Below, piece by piece: positions 54,601 to 61,150 of a stretch of DNA of 64,000 nt (position 1 is the first letter of the stretch; each line of letters opens with the position of its first letter). A model generated the notes under the pieces. The model saw only the letters and a list, made by a program, of their open reading frames with translations. It did no database searches and was not told where the DNA came from. Source of the DNA: Arthrobacter sp. KBS0702 (GTDB lineage Bacteria; Actinomycetota; Actinomycetes; Actinomycetales; Micrococcaceae); the NCBI RefSeq assembly GCF_005937985.2, contig NZ_CP042172.1:2418001-2482000 (forward strand). Reading direction: 5' to 3'. Both the position numbers and the translations under genes were made by a program.

Positions 54601-56496
54601 CGGGTACTTCAGGCCGAGGTCGTAGAGGAAGAAGTCGCGGTGCCCGGCGGTCTCGATCTCGAAGGGGCGTTCGTCCAGGACCTCGAGGCCGAGGTTATGG
54701 AAGTACGGCAGGATCTGGCTCAGGCTCTTGGGCTCGAGCATGTACAGCTTGACGCGGGCGTCTTCCTCCAGCGTGGCGCCGGCGCCCTCGGGCAGGTAGA
54801 CGTGCACGCCGGGGCGCTCCGCGAGGCCCTCGCCGGCACGCTCGGCGGCTGCGCCGTACTTCTCGAAGCGTGCAATGTCCTCGAGGGCGTCCTCGACTTC
54901 GTAGTCCACGCGGTAGCTGGCGGGGAACGCTTCGGCCCACTCGGCGGCGAGTTCCTTGGCGCCGTTCTCGCCGTCGGCGCCAGCCCGGGCGCGGAGCACC
55001 TCGGCGATGCCTTCGCTCCAGGACCGGGCCGCCCGGACCAGGCGCTTCTCCAGCTCGTCGCTGTTGACGTGGCTGACGTCGGCGTCCTTGGGCAGCCGGA
55101 TCCGGAAGAAGAGCCGGGCGAGGGCGGATTCGGTCATCCGCGCCTCATAGTCGATCGAGACCGCGTTGAAGGTCTCCCGCAGTTCCTGCTCGATGCGCAG
55201 CCGCACGTTGGTGGTGTACCGGTCGCGGGGCAGGTAGACGAGCGCGGACATGAAGCGGCCGTAGATATCCGGGCGGAGGAACAGCCGGGTCCGGCGGCGT
55301 TCCTGCAGCCGCTGAATGCCGGTGGCAATGGCGGCCAGGTCGGGGATTTCGATCTGAAAGAGCTCATCCCGCGGGTACGTCTCTAGGATGCCGAGCAGGT
55401 CCTTGCCGGAGTGGGAGTCGGGCGGGAACCCTGCGTCGCGCAGCACGGCATCGACCTTCTCGCGCACCACCGGGATGTCCCTGACCGAGGCGGCGTAGGC
55501 GGTGGTGGCGAACAGGCCGATGAAGCGCCGTTCGCCGTTGACGTTGCCGGCGGCGTCGAAGCTCTTGACGCCGATGTAGTCCAGGTATGCAGAGCGGTGC
55601 ACCGTGGAGCGGGAGTTGGCCTTGGTGATGACCAGGGCGCTCTTTTCGCGCGCCTTCTTGCGGCCCGTCTCGGTCAGGTGCTGGATCTGGTGGCGGGTGT
55701 CGCCGCCGTCGCGCAGCAGGCCGAGGCCGCTGTCTTCCCGGAGTTCCAGCACGTCCTCGCCGGATTCGTTCCGCAGGTCGTATTCGCGGTAGCCGAGAAA
55801 GGTGAAGTTCCCGTCGTCGAGCCAGCGCAGCAGGTCCTGCGCCTGGCGGATTTCGGCGATCTGTGCGGCGTTGGCCAGGTGGTCAAGATCGTCGGAGACC
55901 TCATGGGCCTTGTGGCGCATCTTGGGCCAGTCCTCGACCGCCGCCCGGACGTCGCCCAGCACGCGGGAGAGGCCTTCGATCAGCTGCTGGCGTTTGGCGT
56001 CGTCGACCCGGTCGATTTCGACCGCGATCCACGATTCCATGTGCGAGGCGTTGTCGCCCTGGGCGATCAGGTGCGACAGGTTGGGCATCGCCGCCGTGTC
56101 GCCGCTGGAGATGCCCAGGTGCGAGGGAACCCGTGCGACCTTGACCAGGTTGCCGCTGTCGCGGTTGCGGGTCACGACAAAGAGGGGGTGGATCACAAGA
56201 TGGATCGGGGACTTCTGCCGGACGAGCTCGGCGTTGACGGAGTCCACCAGGAACGGCATGTCGTCCGTGACGATGTAAACGACGCTGGACTCGGCCTCGT
56301 CGGCGATCACAATGTTCGCCACGCCGGGCTGCCGGGTGGCGGCCGTGGCCAGGTGCGCCTGCGACCGCGCGGTCAGGACGTCCTCGCCGTAGGCGCGTGC
56401 ATCCTCCTCGGCGAGATGTTCGTAGTAGTCCCCGAAGTACCCTTCACCGGCACCGATCGAAACGGGTTGATCCTCCACGCTGGACCCAGACGACAT
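51631..56496 (-). CDS. gdh2: NAD-specific glutamate dehydrogenase, 180-kDa class
   Basis: 1621 aa, the length expected of the large GDH class first described in Streptomyces and Pseudomonas. N-terminal ACT-like regulatory segments (about 60-500) precede the catalytic core with GGLRWSDRREDFRTEI and PTGAKGGFYAKQ; the Rossmann part follows with GVGDMSGDVFGNGMLLS. It oxidatively deaminates glutamate to 2-oxoglutarate with NAD+. ATG 56496 is chosen because GGAGG lies 9 bp upstream. The region has strong codon bias and no frameshift. The histidine kinase gene follows on the same strand. Confidence 0.95.
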   Translation of the reverse strand: MSSGSSVEDQPVSIGAGEGYFGDYYEHLAEEDARAYGEDVLTARSQAHLATAATRQPGVANIVIADEAESSVVYIVTDDMPFLVDSVNAELVRQKSPIHLVIHPLFVVTRNRDSGNLVKVARVPSHLGISSGDTAAMPNLSHLIAQGDNASHMESWIAVEIDRVDDAKRQQLIEGLSRVLGDVRAAVEDWPKMRHKAHEVSDDLDHLANAAQIAEIRQAQDLLRWLDDGNFTFLGYREYDLRNESGEDVLELREDSGLGLLRDGGDTRHQIQHLTETGRKKAREKSALVITKANSRSTVHRSAYLDYIGVKSFDAAGNVNGERRFIGLFATTAYAASVRDIPVVREKVDAVLRDAGFPPDSHSGKDLLGILETYPRDELFQIEIPDLAAIATGIQRLQERRRTRLFLRPDIYGRFMSALVYLPRDRYTTNVRLRIEQELRETFNAVSIDYEARMTESALARLFFRIRLPKDADVSHVNSDELEKRLVRAARSWSEGIAEVLRARAGADGENGAKELAAEWAEAFPASYRVDYEVEDALEDIARFEKYGAAAERAGEGLAERPGVHVYLPEGAGATLEEDARVKLYMLEPKSLSQILPYFHNLGLEVLDERPFEIETAGHRDFFLYDLGLKYPAGVDPVSTGDLLGESFGAAVSGVVESDSFDRLVLREGMPWRQVVVLRAYAKYMRQMGNTNSFEFMADTLLANPDVTRGLNALFAARFDPALPAAEREQRQDSVRASLDTAIEQVATLDADRVLRTFKNLIQATLRTNFYQNKTHVSFKLDPSGIDGLPFPRPMFEIWVYSPRVEGVHLRFGKVARGGLRWSDRREDFRTEILGLVKAQTVKNAVIVPTGAKGGFYAKQLPDPAADRAAWMAEGVESYKTFIRGLLDITDNLVTTPEGETLVPPADVVRHDDDDSYLVVAADKGTASFSDIANGLAAEYGFWLGDAFASGGSVGYDHKAMGITARGAWESVKRHFSELDLDTQAEPFTVVGVGDMSGDVFGNGMLLSRHIRLLAAFDHRHIFLDPNPDEAASFAERQRLFELPRSSWDDYNKSLISEGGGVFPRQAKSIPVSTQVQAALGLPEGTTRLSPPELLRAILLAPADLLYNGGIGTYVKASTETNAQVGDKANDAIRVDGRELRVKVVGEGGNLGMTQRGRIEAALQGVILNTDAIDNSAGVDCSDHEVNIKIFVDRMVAAGKLEPAERAEFLSSMTEEVGRLVLEDNIDQNILLLNDRMRVSEWSPSYERLMDWLEKSADLKRELEALPTTETLRERLEQGQGLTSPELSVLAAYAKIELASALRDSDLAEDPWFRETLRAYFPKQLRERFDAELDSHPLRREIIATVVANDMINMGGITFAFRAMEETSAAEAAVAKAFVALREVYELDIMVAELNELPASFPTEHWSTVHLDIRRLLDRAVRWILSQGNAARPIAEIVAEFKPLMDPMRARLLDYLRGDDRERVAQWLEKARSWELPEDLAHRWAELFESFVLLDIAKIVHVSPEPVENIAHVYYTVFNRFHADSLLERITKLPRRDRWQALARAALRDDLYSTVSDMTTAVLEATPADMPAEERLVAWESQNVEQLGRAKSMFDEVNALEADDMASLSVALRLLRSIVRR

Positions 56497-56554
56497 CGAC
56501 AAACGCCTCCATCAAAAAGTTCATGGCCGCACCGTTGCAGCCCTCATGGCGAGC

Positions 56555-57898
56555 CTAGTCTTTCGCCCGCCGCTTTGCTGTGGAAGAAAGAACAGAGGAT
56601 TTGCGATTTCGCTGGACAGGTGCACAAACCAGAGCAGCGAGGGCCTTGCGGAGGGCCGAGTCGGGGGCACTTTCGAGCAGCAGCGAGCCGGCCAGGAGGG
56701 CGGCGTCGCAGGCCGCCGGATCGGCCGGGAGGAACGCTTCCAGCGGTGTCGCGGGGCCGTAACGTGACCAGGCGTCGCGGAGCTGGCGCTCCGGCAGGCG
56801 TCCGACGGCGGAGGCCCTCACCTTGTTCAGCACGACGCGCGGCGACGCTTGCGGAACGGCGGCGTCGAGTTCGGCCAGGGCGCGGACCAGCCGCGGCACT
56901 CCCACCGGGTCGGCGGCGCCGACGGCATAGACGGTGTCGGCCAGTTCCAGGCTCCGCAGGGTGGCGGCGTTCCGGCGCGGCGCCATCGAATCGAAGCTGA
57001 GCTCCTCGTCGGCTTCCAGGCAGAAGCCCACGTCGATCACCGTGACCTCGGCGACCTCCCGGGCCCGCTGGTAGACCAGCGAGAGTGCCGCGGCCCGAAG
57101 TTCGGTCCAGCGGTCGGCGCGGGTGATGCCGGTGAGGACGCGGAACGATCCGGCGCGGGTTGCCACCGGCGCAGCGATCCGAAGCAGGGCCGGGCCGTCG
57201 AGCACACCCTGGTCCGCCAGCCGGCAGGCCTGAGCGAGCCCGGCCGCCTCGTCCAGCAGTCCCAGCACGGCAGCCACGCTCGCCCCGTAGCTGTCGGCGT
57301 CGACCAGCAGCACCGATTTGCCCTCGGCCGCCAGTTCCCCGGCGATGTTGGCGGCCACCAGGGTCCGGCCCGGCGCGCCGGCAGGGCCCCAGACGGCGAT
57401 GATGCGACCCGTGCCCGGCTCCCCCGGCCGGCCCTGTGCGGCGCCGGCACCGGACGCGGCACCGGGCGCAGTGCCGGGCCTGCCGTCCGGGGGGCGGAAC
57501 GCCGTGGCATGGTCAGCGAAGGCGCTGGCCGCCGGGCCGGGCCCCGGCGTCGAGATCTGTGCCACGGCGCCGGCGATCAGGGCGGCGAGCGCCTCGGCCT
57601 CCACCGCGGACCCCTCCACGGTCACGCCGATCCCCTGCAGCCTGGCCGTTTCCTCCGGGCTGTCGCTCAGGGCCACCACGGCGACGCCCACGGCAGACAG
57701 GCGGTCCACGAGCGAGGCGGTCAGTTCCCCGCTGCCGTCCGCGACGACGGCGGCCCGCGCCAGCCCCGTCTGGCACGCTGCGAGCAGTTCGGCGAGTTCA
57801 GCACAACGCCGGACCACCGACACCGGCCCGTGCAGCCGCTCCAGCCCGCCGACCAGGTCGTCCAGGGTCCGTCCCACGGTCACCACCGGGATGCCCAT
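56555..57898 (-). CDS. TadZ/CpaE-like ParA-family protein with atypical P-loop
   Basis: 447 aa. The N-terminal half (about 1-120) is a receiver-like alpha/beta domain without obvious phosphorylation site, followed by a Pro/Gly/Ala-rich linker. The C-terminal half is a MinD/ParA fold with VLLVDADSYGASVAAVLGL. The P-loop reads WGPAGAPGRTLVAANIA, where the lysines of a normal deviant Walker A are replaced (A and R), so ATP binding may be weak. TadZ proteins place the pilus at the cell pole. ATG 57898 overlaps the end of the SAF-domain gene. These two are the likely missing partners of the Tad operon at 14-19 kb. Confidence 0.8.
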   Translation of the reverse strand: MGIPVVTVGRTLDDLVGGLERLHGPVSVVRRCAELAELLAACQTGLARAAVVADGSGELTASLVDRLSAVGVAVVALSDSPEETARLQGIGVTVEGSAVEAEALAALIAGAVAQISTPGPGPAASAFADHATAFRPPDGRPGTAPGAASGAGAAQGRPGEPGTGRIIAVWGPAGAPGRTLVAANIAGELAAEGKSVLLVDADSYGASVAAVLGLLDEAAGLAQACRLADQGVLDGPALLRIAAPVATRAGSFRVLTGITRADRWTELRAAALSLVYQRAREVAEVTVIDVGFCLEADEELSFDSMAPRRNAATLRSLELADTVYAVGAADPVGVPRLVRALAELDAAVPQASPRVVLNKVRASAVGRLPERQLRDAWSRYGPATPLEAFLPADPAACDAALLAGSLLLESAPDSALRKALAALVCAPVQRNRKSSVLSSTAKRRAKD

Positions 57899-58539
57899 CA
57901 GGGTGCGCCGCCCGGATTCCAGACCACCGAGATCTTCGCCTTGTTGGCCTGCGCCCCGAGGAGTTTCGGCATCTGCCCGTCCGGGACGAGGACCATGACG
58001 ACGGTGGAGCGCTGCGCTCCGAGGGCGGTGCTGCCCGGGGTGAGCTGGGCGATCTCGGCCCCCGGGAGCAGCAGGGTGGGTTCGCTGAATCCGTTGCGCG
58101 CGTCCGGCAGGGCCACCCAGACGTCCACCCGTGAGCCGGCCACCGCCTGTGGAGGCAGGGCTTCGTCGATCGTGACCGCGACCGGTTTGCGGTCCAGGGC
58201 TTCCGGCCGGCCAAGGCTTTCGCGCGGGAGCAGCTGGTCCTTGCCGATGCGCTGGACGGCGACCAGGCCGCCGGGAACGCCGGACTCCGGGGTGAGGTAC
58301 TGCTGTTCGACGTCGCCCAGGCGGACCTTGACCAGGTGCAGCTTGTCCGTGGTCAGCTTCTCGCCGACCGCAATCGGACTGCTGGCCGCATAGGCTTCCG
58401 TAGTCTGGTCGGCCGCCGCCACGAGCGAGACGACACCAGCGACGGAAGCCAGGACGAGCAGGATGCCGACGAGGAGTCGGGGATCCTTCCACGAAGGCCG
58501 TTTTAACCTGGCGCCGCCGGCCACCGTGCTCTCACTCAT
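57898..58539 (-). CDS. SAF-domain protein, CpaB/RcpC-like
   Basis: 213 aa. One N-terminal membrane helix (LLVGILLVLASVAGVVSLVAA) is followed by a SAF domain starting SSPIAVGEKLTTDKLHLVKV and a beta-rich domain of about 100 residues. CpaB/RcpC proteins sit in the envelope part of Tad pilus machines. It is the first gene of a two-gene minus-strand operon with the TadZ-like protein, and is divergent from the BldC-like gene, sharing a 153-bp intergenic region with phased CAAAC repeats. Confidence 0.8.
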   Translation of the reverse strand: MSESTVAGGARLKRPSWKDPRLLVGILLVLASVAGVVSLVAAADQTTEAYAASSPIAVGEKLTTDKLHLVKVRLGDVEQQYLTPESGVPGGLVAVQRIGKDQLLPRESLGRPEALDRKPVAVTIDEALPPQAVAGSRVDVWVALPDARNGFSEPTLLLPGAEIAQLTPGSTALGAQRSTVVMVLVPDGQMPKLLGAQANKAKISVVWNPGGAP

Positions 58540-58631
58540 GCGTCCTGCTCCCCCTGTAGTCGCAGCCCGGGCTCCTGGCGCCGGACACCCTTATTCTCAC
58601 GAATTGACGGCCCGGCGGGAAGATCCCGGGG

Positions 58632-58686
58632 CAAACCGCAGCAAACTGTGGATAACGGTCCCAAACCGCGCCACCGGTGGCAAAAT
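58632..58686 (+). promoter_or_regulatory. Phased CAAAC repeats and -10 element before the BldC-like gene
   Basis: CAAAC occurs at 58632, 58642 and 58662, with ATAAC at the intermediate position 58652, an exact 10-bp phase. CAAAAT (58681-58686) ends 6 bp before ATG 58693 and can be the -10 of a leaderless transcript, so the array covers roughly -60 to -27 and overlaps the -35 region. The pattern suggests autoregulation by a protein that binds direct repeats on one face of the helix. It could equally control the divergent SAF/TadZ operon. Confidence 0.55.
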
Positions 58687-58692
58687 GGTGCC

Positions 58693-58908
58693 ATGCCCCG
58701 ATTCCTGACCCTCGCGGACGTTGCCGAGCAGCTCCAGATCAACTCGCCCGCCGCCTATGCCCTGGTCCGCAGCGGACAGCTGAAGGCCATCCAGGTGGGC
58801 GGCCGCGGCCAGTGGCGGGTCGAGGAGACCATGCTTGAGCAGTACATCCAGGAGCGCTACGCCGAAGCAAGCCGCATGATCGACGAGGCCAAGGCCAAGG
58901 GCAGCTGA
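58693..58908 (+). CDS. BldC-like / excisionase-family small DNA-binding protein
   Basis: 71 aa. A MerR/HTH_17-type winged helix fills residues 1-50: FLTLADVAEQLQINSPAAYA is the helix-turn-helix and KAIQVGGRGQWRVE the wing. A charged helix follows to the end. Proteins of this type, such as Streptomyces BldC, bind DNA as head-to-tail oligomers on direct repeats. ATG 58693 is probably leaderless. Arrays of 10-bp-phased CAAAC repeats lie in both intergenic regions near it (58632-58666 and 59588-59652). It is not an excisionase in context: no integrase or attachment site is seen. Targets may include the SAF/TadZ operon and the LysM gene. Confidence 0.85.
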   Translation: MPRFLTLADVAEQLQINSPAAYALVRSGQLKAIQVGGRGQWRVEETMLEQYIQERYAEASRMIDEAKAKGS

Positions 58909-58947
58909 GTCCGCGCGGGCCAGCGCCCCGCGTCCCGCCCGCAGGCG

Positions 58948-59526
58948 CTAGCCCGGCTGGCCGGCGACGCGGACCGACCGCAGCGCGGCCAGGGCGCCAA
59001 ACGGAATGGTGGCCGCACCGCTGACGTTTGCCGCGCGTCGCTCCTCGCCGGGCCGGGTAATGGCCAGGTCAAGGAAATCGCGTCCGACCCTGTCAATCAC
59101 CCCGTGCAGCACGGACTCCCCCGCAGTTGCCCGGGACACCAGCACCGTCAGGCTGGCGCGGTCCCGGGCCAGCCCGCGCAGCGCACTGGCTAGGCCAAGA
59201 CGCTGCCGGACTGCCGGCCCCGCGGCCACCGCCAGTCTGGACAGCCCCGAGTACCGGGCGGCCGAGGCATAGGGAATCAGGACCTGGTGCCGCTCCTCAT
59301 TCAGGACCAGCCACTGGCTGCCGACGTGACTCAGCGCCCCTTCGTAGACCGTTCCCGAACCGAGATGGACGCCGATCCGAAGCCCCACCGAACCGCGCAG
59401 CCGGTCCGCCAGTTCGACCGCCGCCGCGTCCACGCGCGCCCGCTCGTCGATTTCCGTATCCAGGTCCAGGCGTTCGCCGGCGGCAAGCTGCGCCTCCAGG
59501 TCTGCAAACAGGGCATCCCACCGCAT
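58948..59526 (-). CDS. Conserved actinobacterial hypothetical protein
   Basis: 192 aa, soluble, no recognised catalytic motif. The N-terminal helix (LFADLEAQLAAGERLDLDTE..) is followed by two beta-rich stretches, GTVYEGALSHVGSQWLVL and SVLHGVIDRVGRDFLDLAI, which look like two copies of the same small SH3-like fold. TACGCT ends 6 bp before ATG 59526, so the transcript may be leaderless. It converges with the BldC-like gene and is divergent from the LysM gene across the phased repeat array. The function is unknown. Confidence 0.7.
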   Translation of the reverse strand: MRWDALFADLEAQLAAGERLDLDTEIDERARVDAAAVELADRLRGSVGLRIGVHLGSGTVYEGALSHVGSQWLVLNEERHQVLIPYASAARYSGLSRLAVAAGPAVRQRLGLASALRGLARDRASLTVLVSRATAGESVLHGVIDRVGRDFLDLAITRPGEERRAANVSGAATIPFGALAALRSVRVAGQPG

Positions 59527-59585
59527 GGCGCCAGCGTAGGCGGCCCCCCGACGGCGGTCAATCCACAGCCTTCAGCCCCCCCCTA

Positions 59586-59661
59586 GACAAACTTCATCTT
59601 GCGGGACCAAACTTTGCTTAATCGCATCAAACTTGATCAAACGATATCAAAGTTCTATCCG
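59586..59661 (+). promoter_or_regulatory. Long phased CAAAC array and promoter before the LysM gene
   Basis: CAAAC occurs at 59588, 59608, 59628 and 59638, with CAAAG at 59648, so all copies fall on one 10-bp lattice over 65 bp. The first three are CAAACTT. TTGATC (59633-59638) and TATCCG (59656-59661), 17 bp apart, can be the promoter, and the array overlaps its -35. Part of the array also forms the palindrome TTGATCAA. It lies between the divergent hypothetical gene and the LysM gene, 680 bp from the BldC-like gene. Confidence 0.6.
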
Positions 59662-59709
59662 GCAATGAGCGGCACAATGAGCGGGCCCGGTCCCGCGAAG
59701 GAGGCGGTT

Positions 59710-60525
59710 GTGGCTAGCAAGGATTCTTCCGGCGTCGTCCCCGGGCGCGGTCTGGGCGCCGACGCGGCCATGGCGTCCGTCATCCTGCTTCTGGGAGGCT
59801 TCCTGGCCGGGACGGGTGCCGGGCTCGTGCAGCGGCTCAATGCCTCCGCGGCGCGGCGCCAGTCCCTCTCGTTCGAGGACCACATCGGCGTCGCCGCCAA
59901 CACCGTCGGCTTGATCGTGGTCGTCTGGTGGGCCCTGTCCTTCCTCATCGCCTTCGCGGCCGCGCTGCTCGAACACTGCGGCCGCCTGCGGGCCGCCGCG
60001 GCAGCCGGGAAATTCAGCCCCGCGTTTATGCGCCGGCTGGCGCTGGCCGCCGTCGGACTTCAGCTCGTGACGGCACCGTTGGCCCACGCGGCCCCGGTTG
60101 CCGCCGGACCGGGCATGGATCCCCCCGCCGCGGCCGCGGCCTGGGTGCCCACCGGCGCCCCGGTCCCGGAGCCCGCTACACCTTCCTCCGGTCCGGCCAG
60201 CCTTGGCCTCGACCCGCACTGGATGCCGGTTCCGCCGCCGGTGGATCCGTACACCTTCGCGGCCCGGCAGCTGCGGCCGCTGGATCCAGGCCAGCCGCCG
60301 TTACAGGTGCCCGCGCAAGGACCGGCGGCAGGCACTCCGGAGGTGACTGTCCGGGCCGGGGATTCGCTGTGGAGCATCTGCGCGGCGGAGCTGGGTCCGC
60401 TGGCATCCGACGTCGACATCGCCCTGGCGTGGCCCCGGTTGTACCAGGCCAACCGCGACGTCATCGGGGGCGATCCCGGACTGTTGCTTCCCGGGCAGGT
60501 CCTCAGGCTGCCCGCCAATCTGTGA
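59710..60525 (+). CDS. LysM-domain membrane protein
   Basis: 271 aa from GTG 59710, chosen because AAGGAGG stands 5 bp upstream; ATGs at 59665 and 59677 are in frame but lack such a site. Three hydrophobic helices occupy about residues 15-125 (MASVILLLGGFLAGTGAGL, IVVVWWALSFLIAFAAALL, LALAAVGLQLVTAPLAHA). A Pro-rich extracytoplasmic linker follows, then a C-terminal LysM-like domain (TVRAGDSLWSICAAELG..LLLPGQVLRLP). LysM binds GlcNAc-containing glycans such as peptidoglycan. It is coupled to the Rv3235-like gene 45 bp downstream. Confidence 0.85.
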   Translation: MASKDSSGVVPGRGLGADAAMASVILLLGGFLAGTGAGLVQRLNASAARRQSLSFEDHIGVAANTVGLIVVVWWALSFLIAFAAALLEHCGRLRAAAAAGKFSPAFMRRLALAAVGLQLVTAPLAHAAPVAAGPGMDPPAAAAAWVPTGAPVPEPATPSSGPASLGLDPHWMPVPPPVDPYTFAARQLRPLDPGQPPLQVPAQGPAAGTPEVTVRAGDSLWSICAAELGPLASDVDIALAWPRLYQANRDVIGGDPGLLLPGQVLRLPANL

Positions 60526-60570
60526 ACCACTCCAACCGCACACCCGCCCGACGACAGCAAAGGAATCCCC

Positions 60571-61041
60571 ATGAGCCCCCTCACCGGCATCCGCACAGGC
60601 AACGCGGTTCCCCTCCCACCGGCACCGCCGGATCACCGCGTCGGGCTCCGCCCCGCGGCCCGCGGCCCTGCGCCGGTCCTGCGGCTGGTAGATGAGCACC
60701 GCGAGGTGTGCGCCATTTCCCGCTCCACCGTGCAGGCTGCCATCGAAGTCCTCGCCGGCACCCGGCCCGCCCAGCAGCTCGCCCGCCGGCTTGATGAGCG
60801 CTGCCTGGCCGCGCTGCAGCACCGGGCCGCACTGACGCGCAGGGTCGCCTCGGGCACCTCACCGACGGCGGGCCGGCTGCACCGGAATCCGGCTGTCCGC
60901 TCGGTCCGCGCGTGCCGGGTGTCCGGGGACGTCTACGAGGCCAGCGCCGTGGTGTCGGATGAATTGCGCGTCCGTGCCGTCGCGCTGCGGCTGGAGCGGA
61001 GCCGGCTGGTGTGGCGGGTCACCGTGCTTGAGATCGGCTGA
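60571..61041 (+). CDS. Rv3235-family conserved protein
   Basis: 156 aa. The C-terminal two-thirds match the plan of actinobacterial Rv3235-like proteins encoded near secA: a helix AAIEVLAGTRPAQQLARRLDE, then LHRNPAVRSVRACRVSGDVYEA and a final strand pair. The N-terminal 35 residues are Pro-rich. ATG 60571 has AAAGGAA upstream. The biochemical role is unknown; the steady association with secA and a LysM protein hints at an envelope link. Confidence 0.75.
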   Translation: MSPLTGIRTGNAVPLPPAPPDHRVGLRPAARGPAPVLRLVDEHREVCAISRSTVQAAIEVLAGTRPAQQLARRLDERCLAALQHRAALTRRVASGTSPTAGRLHRNPAVRSVRACRVSGDVYEASAVVSDELRVRAVALRLERSRLVWRVTVLEIG

Positions 61042-61077
61042 GTCCCACAGCCCGAACGGGAAAGGAGGACGCGTTAA

Positions 61078-61117
61078 GAAGTGCAGGGCCGGAACTTTCG
61101 TTCCGGCCCTGCACTTC
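61078..61117. terminator. Terminator between the Rv3235-like gene and secA
   Basis: An 18-bp perfect stem (GAAGTGCAGGGCCGGAAC with its complement) surrounds a TTTC loop. The T-run is short on both strands, but the position between two converging genes and the stem stability support termination. Confidence 0.8.
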
Positions 61118-61150
61118 TGCTTGCCTGATGCCGTCTGCGGCGGGTTTCTC

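Noticed and set aside
51931..55386. Long open frame of 1151 codons on the plus strand
   Set aside because: It is the antisense shadow of glutamate dehydrogenase: its product is rich in Arg/His/Gly/Val, it has no domain, and the minus strand carries clear GDH motifs.
58693..58908. Excisionase annotation for the small helix-turn-helix protein
   Set aside because: No integrase, attachment site, phage gene or base-composition shift is nearby; the protein fits better as a BldC-like regulator.
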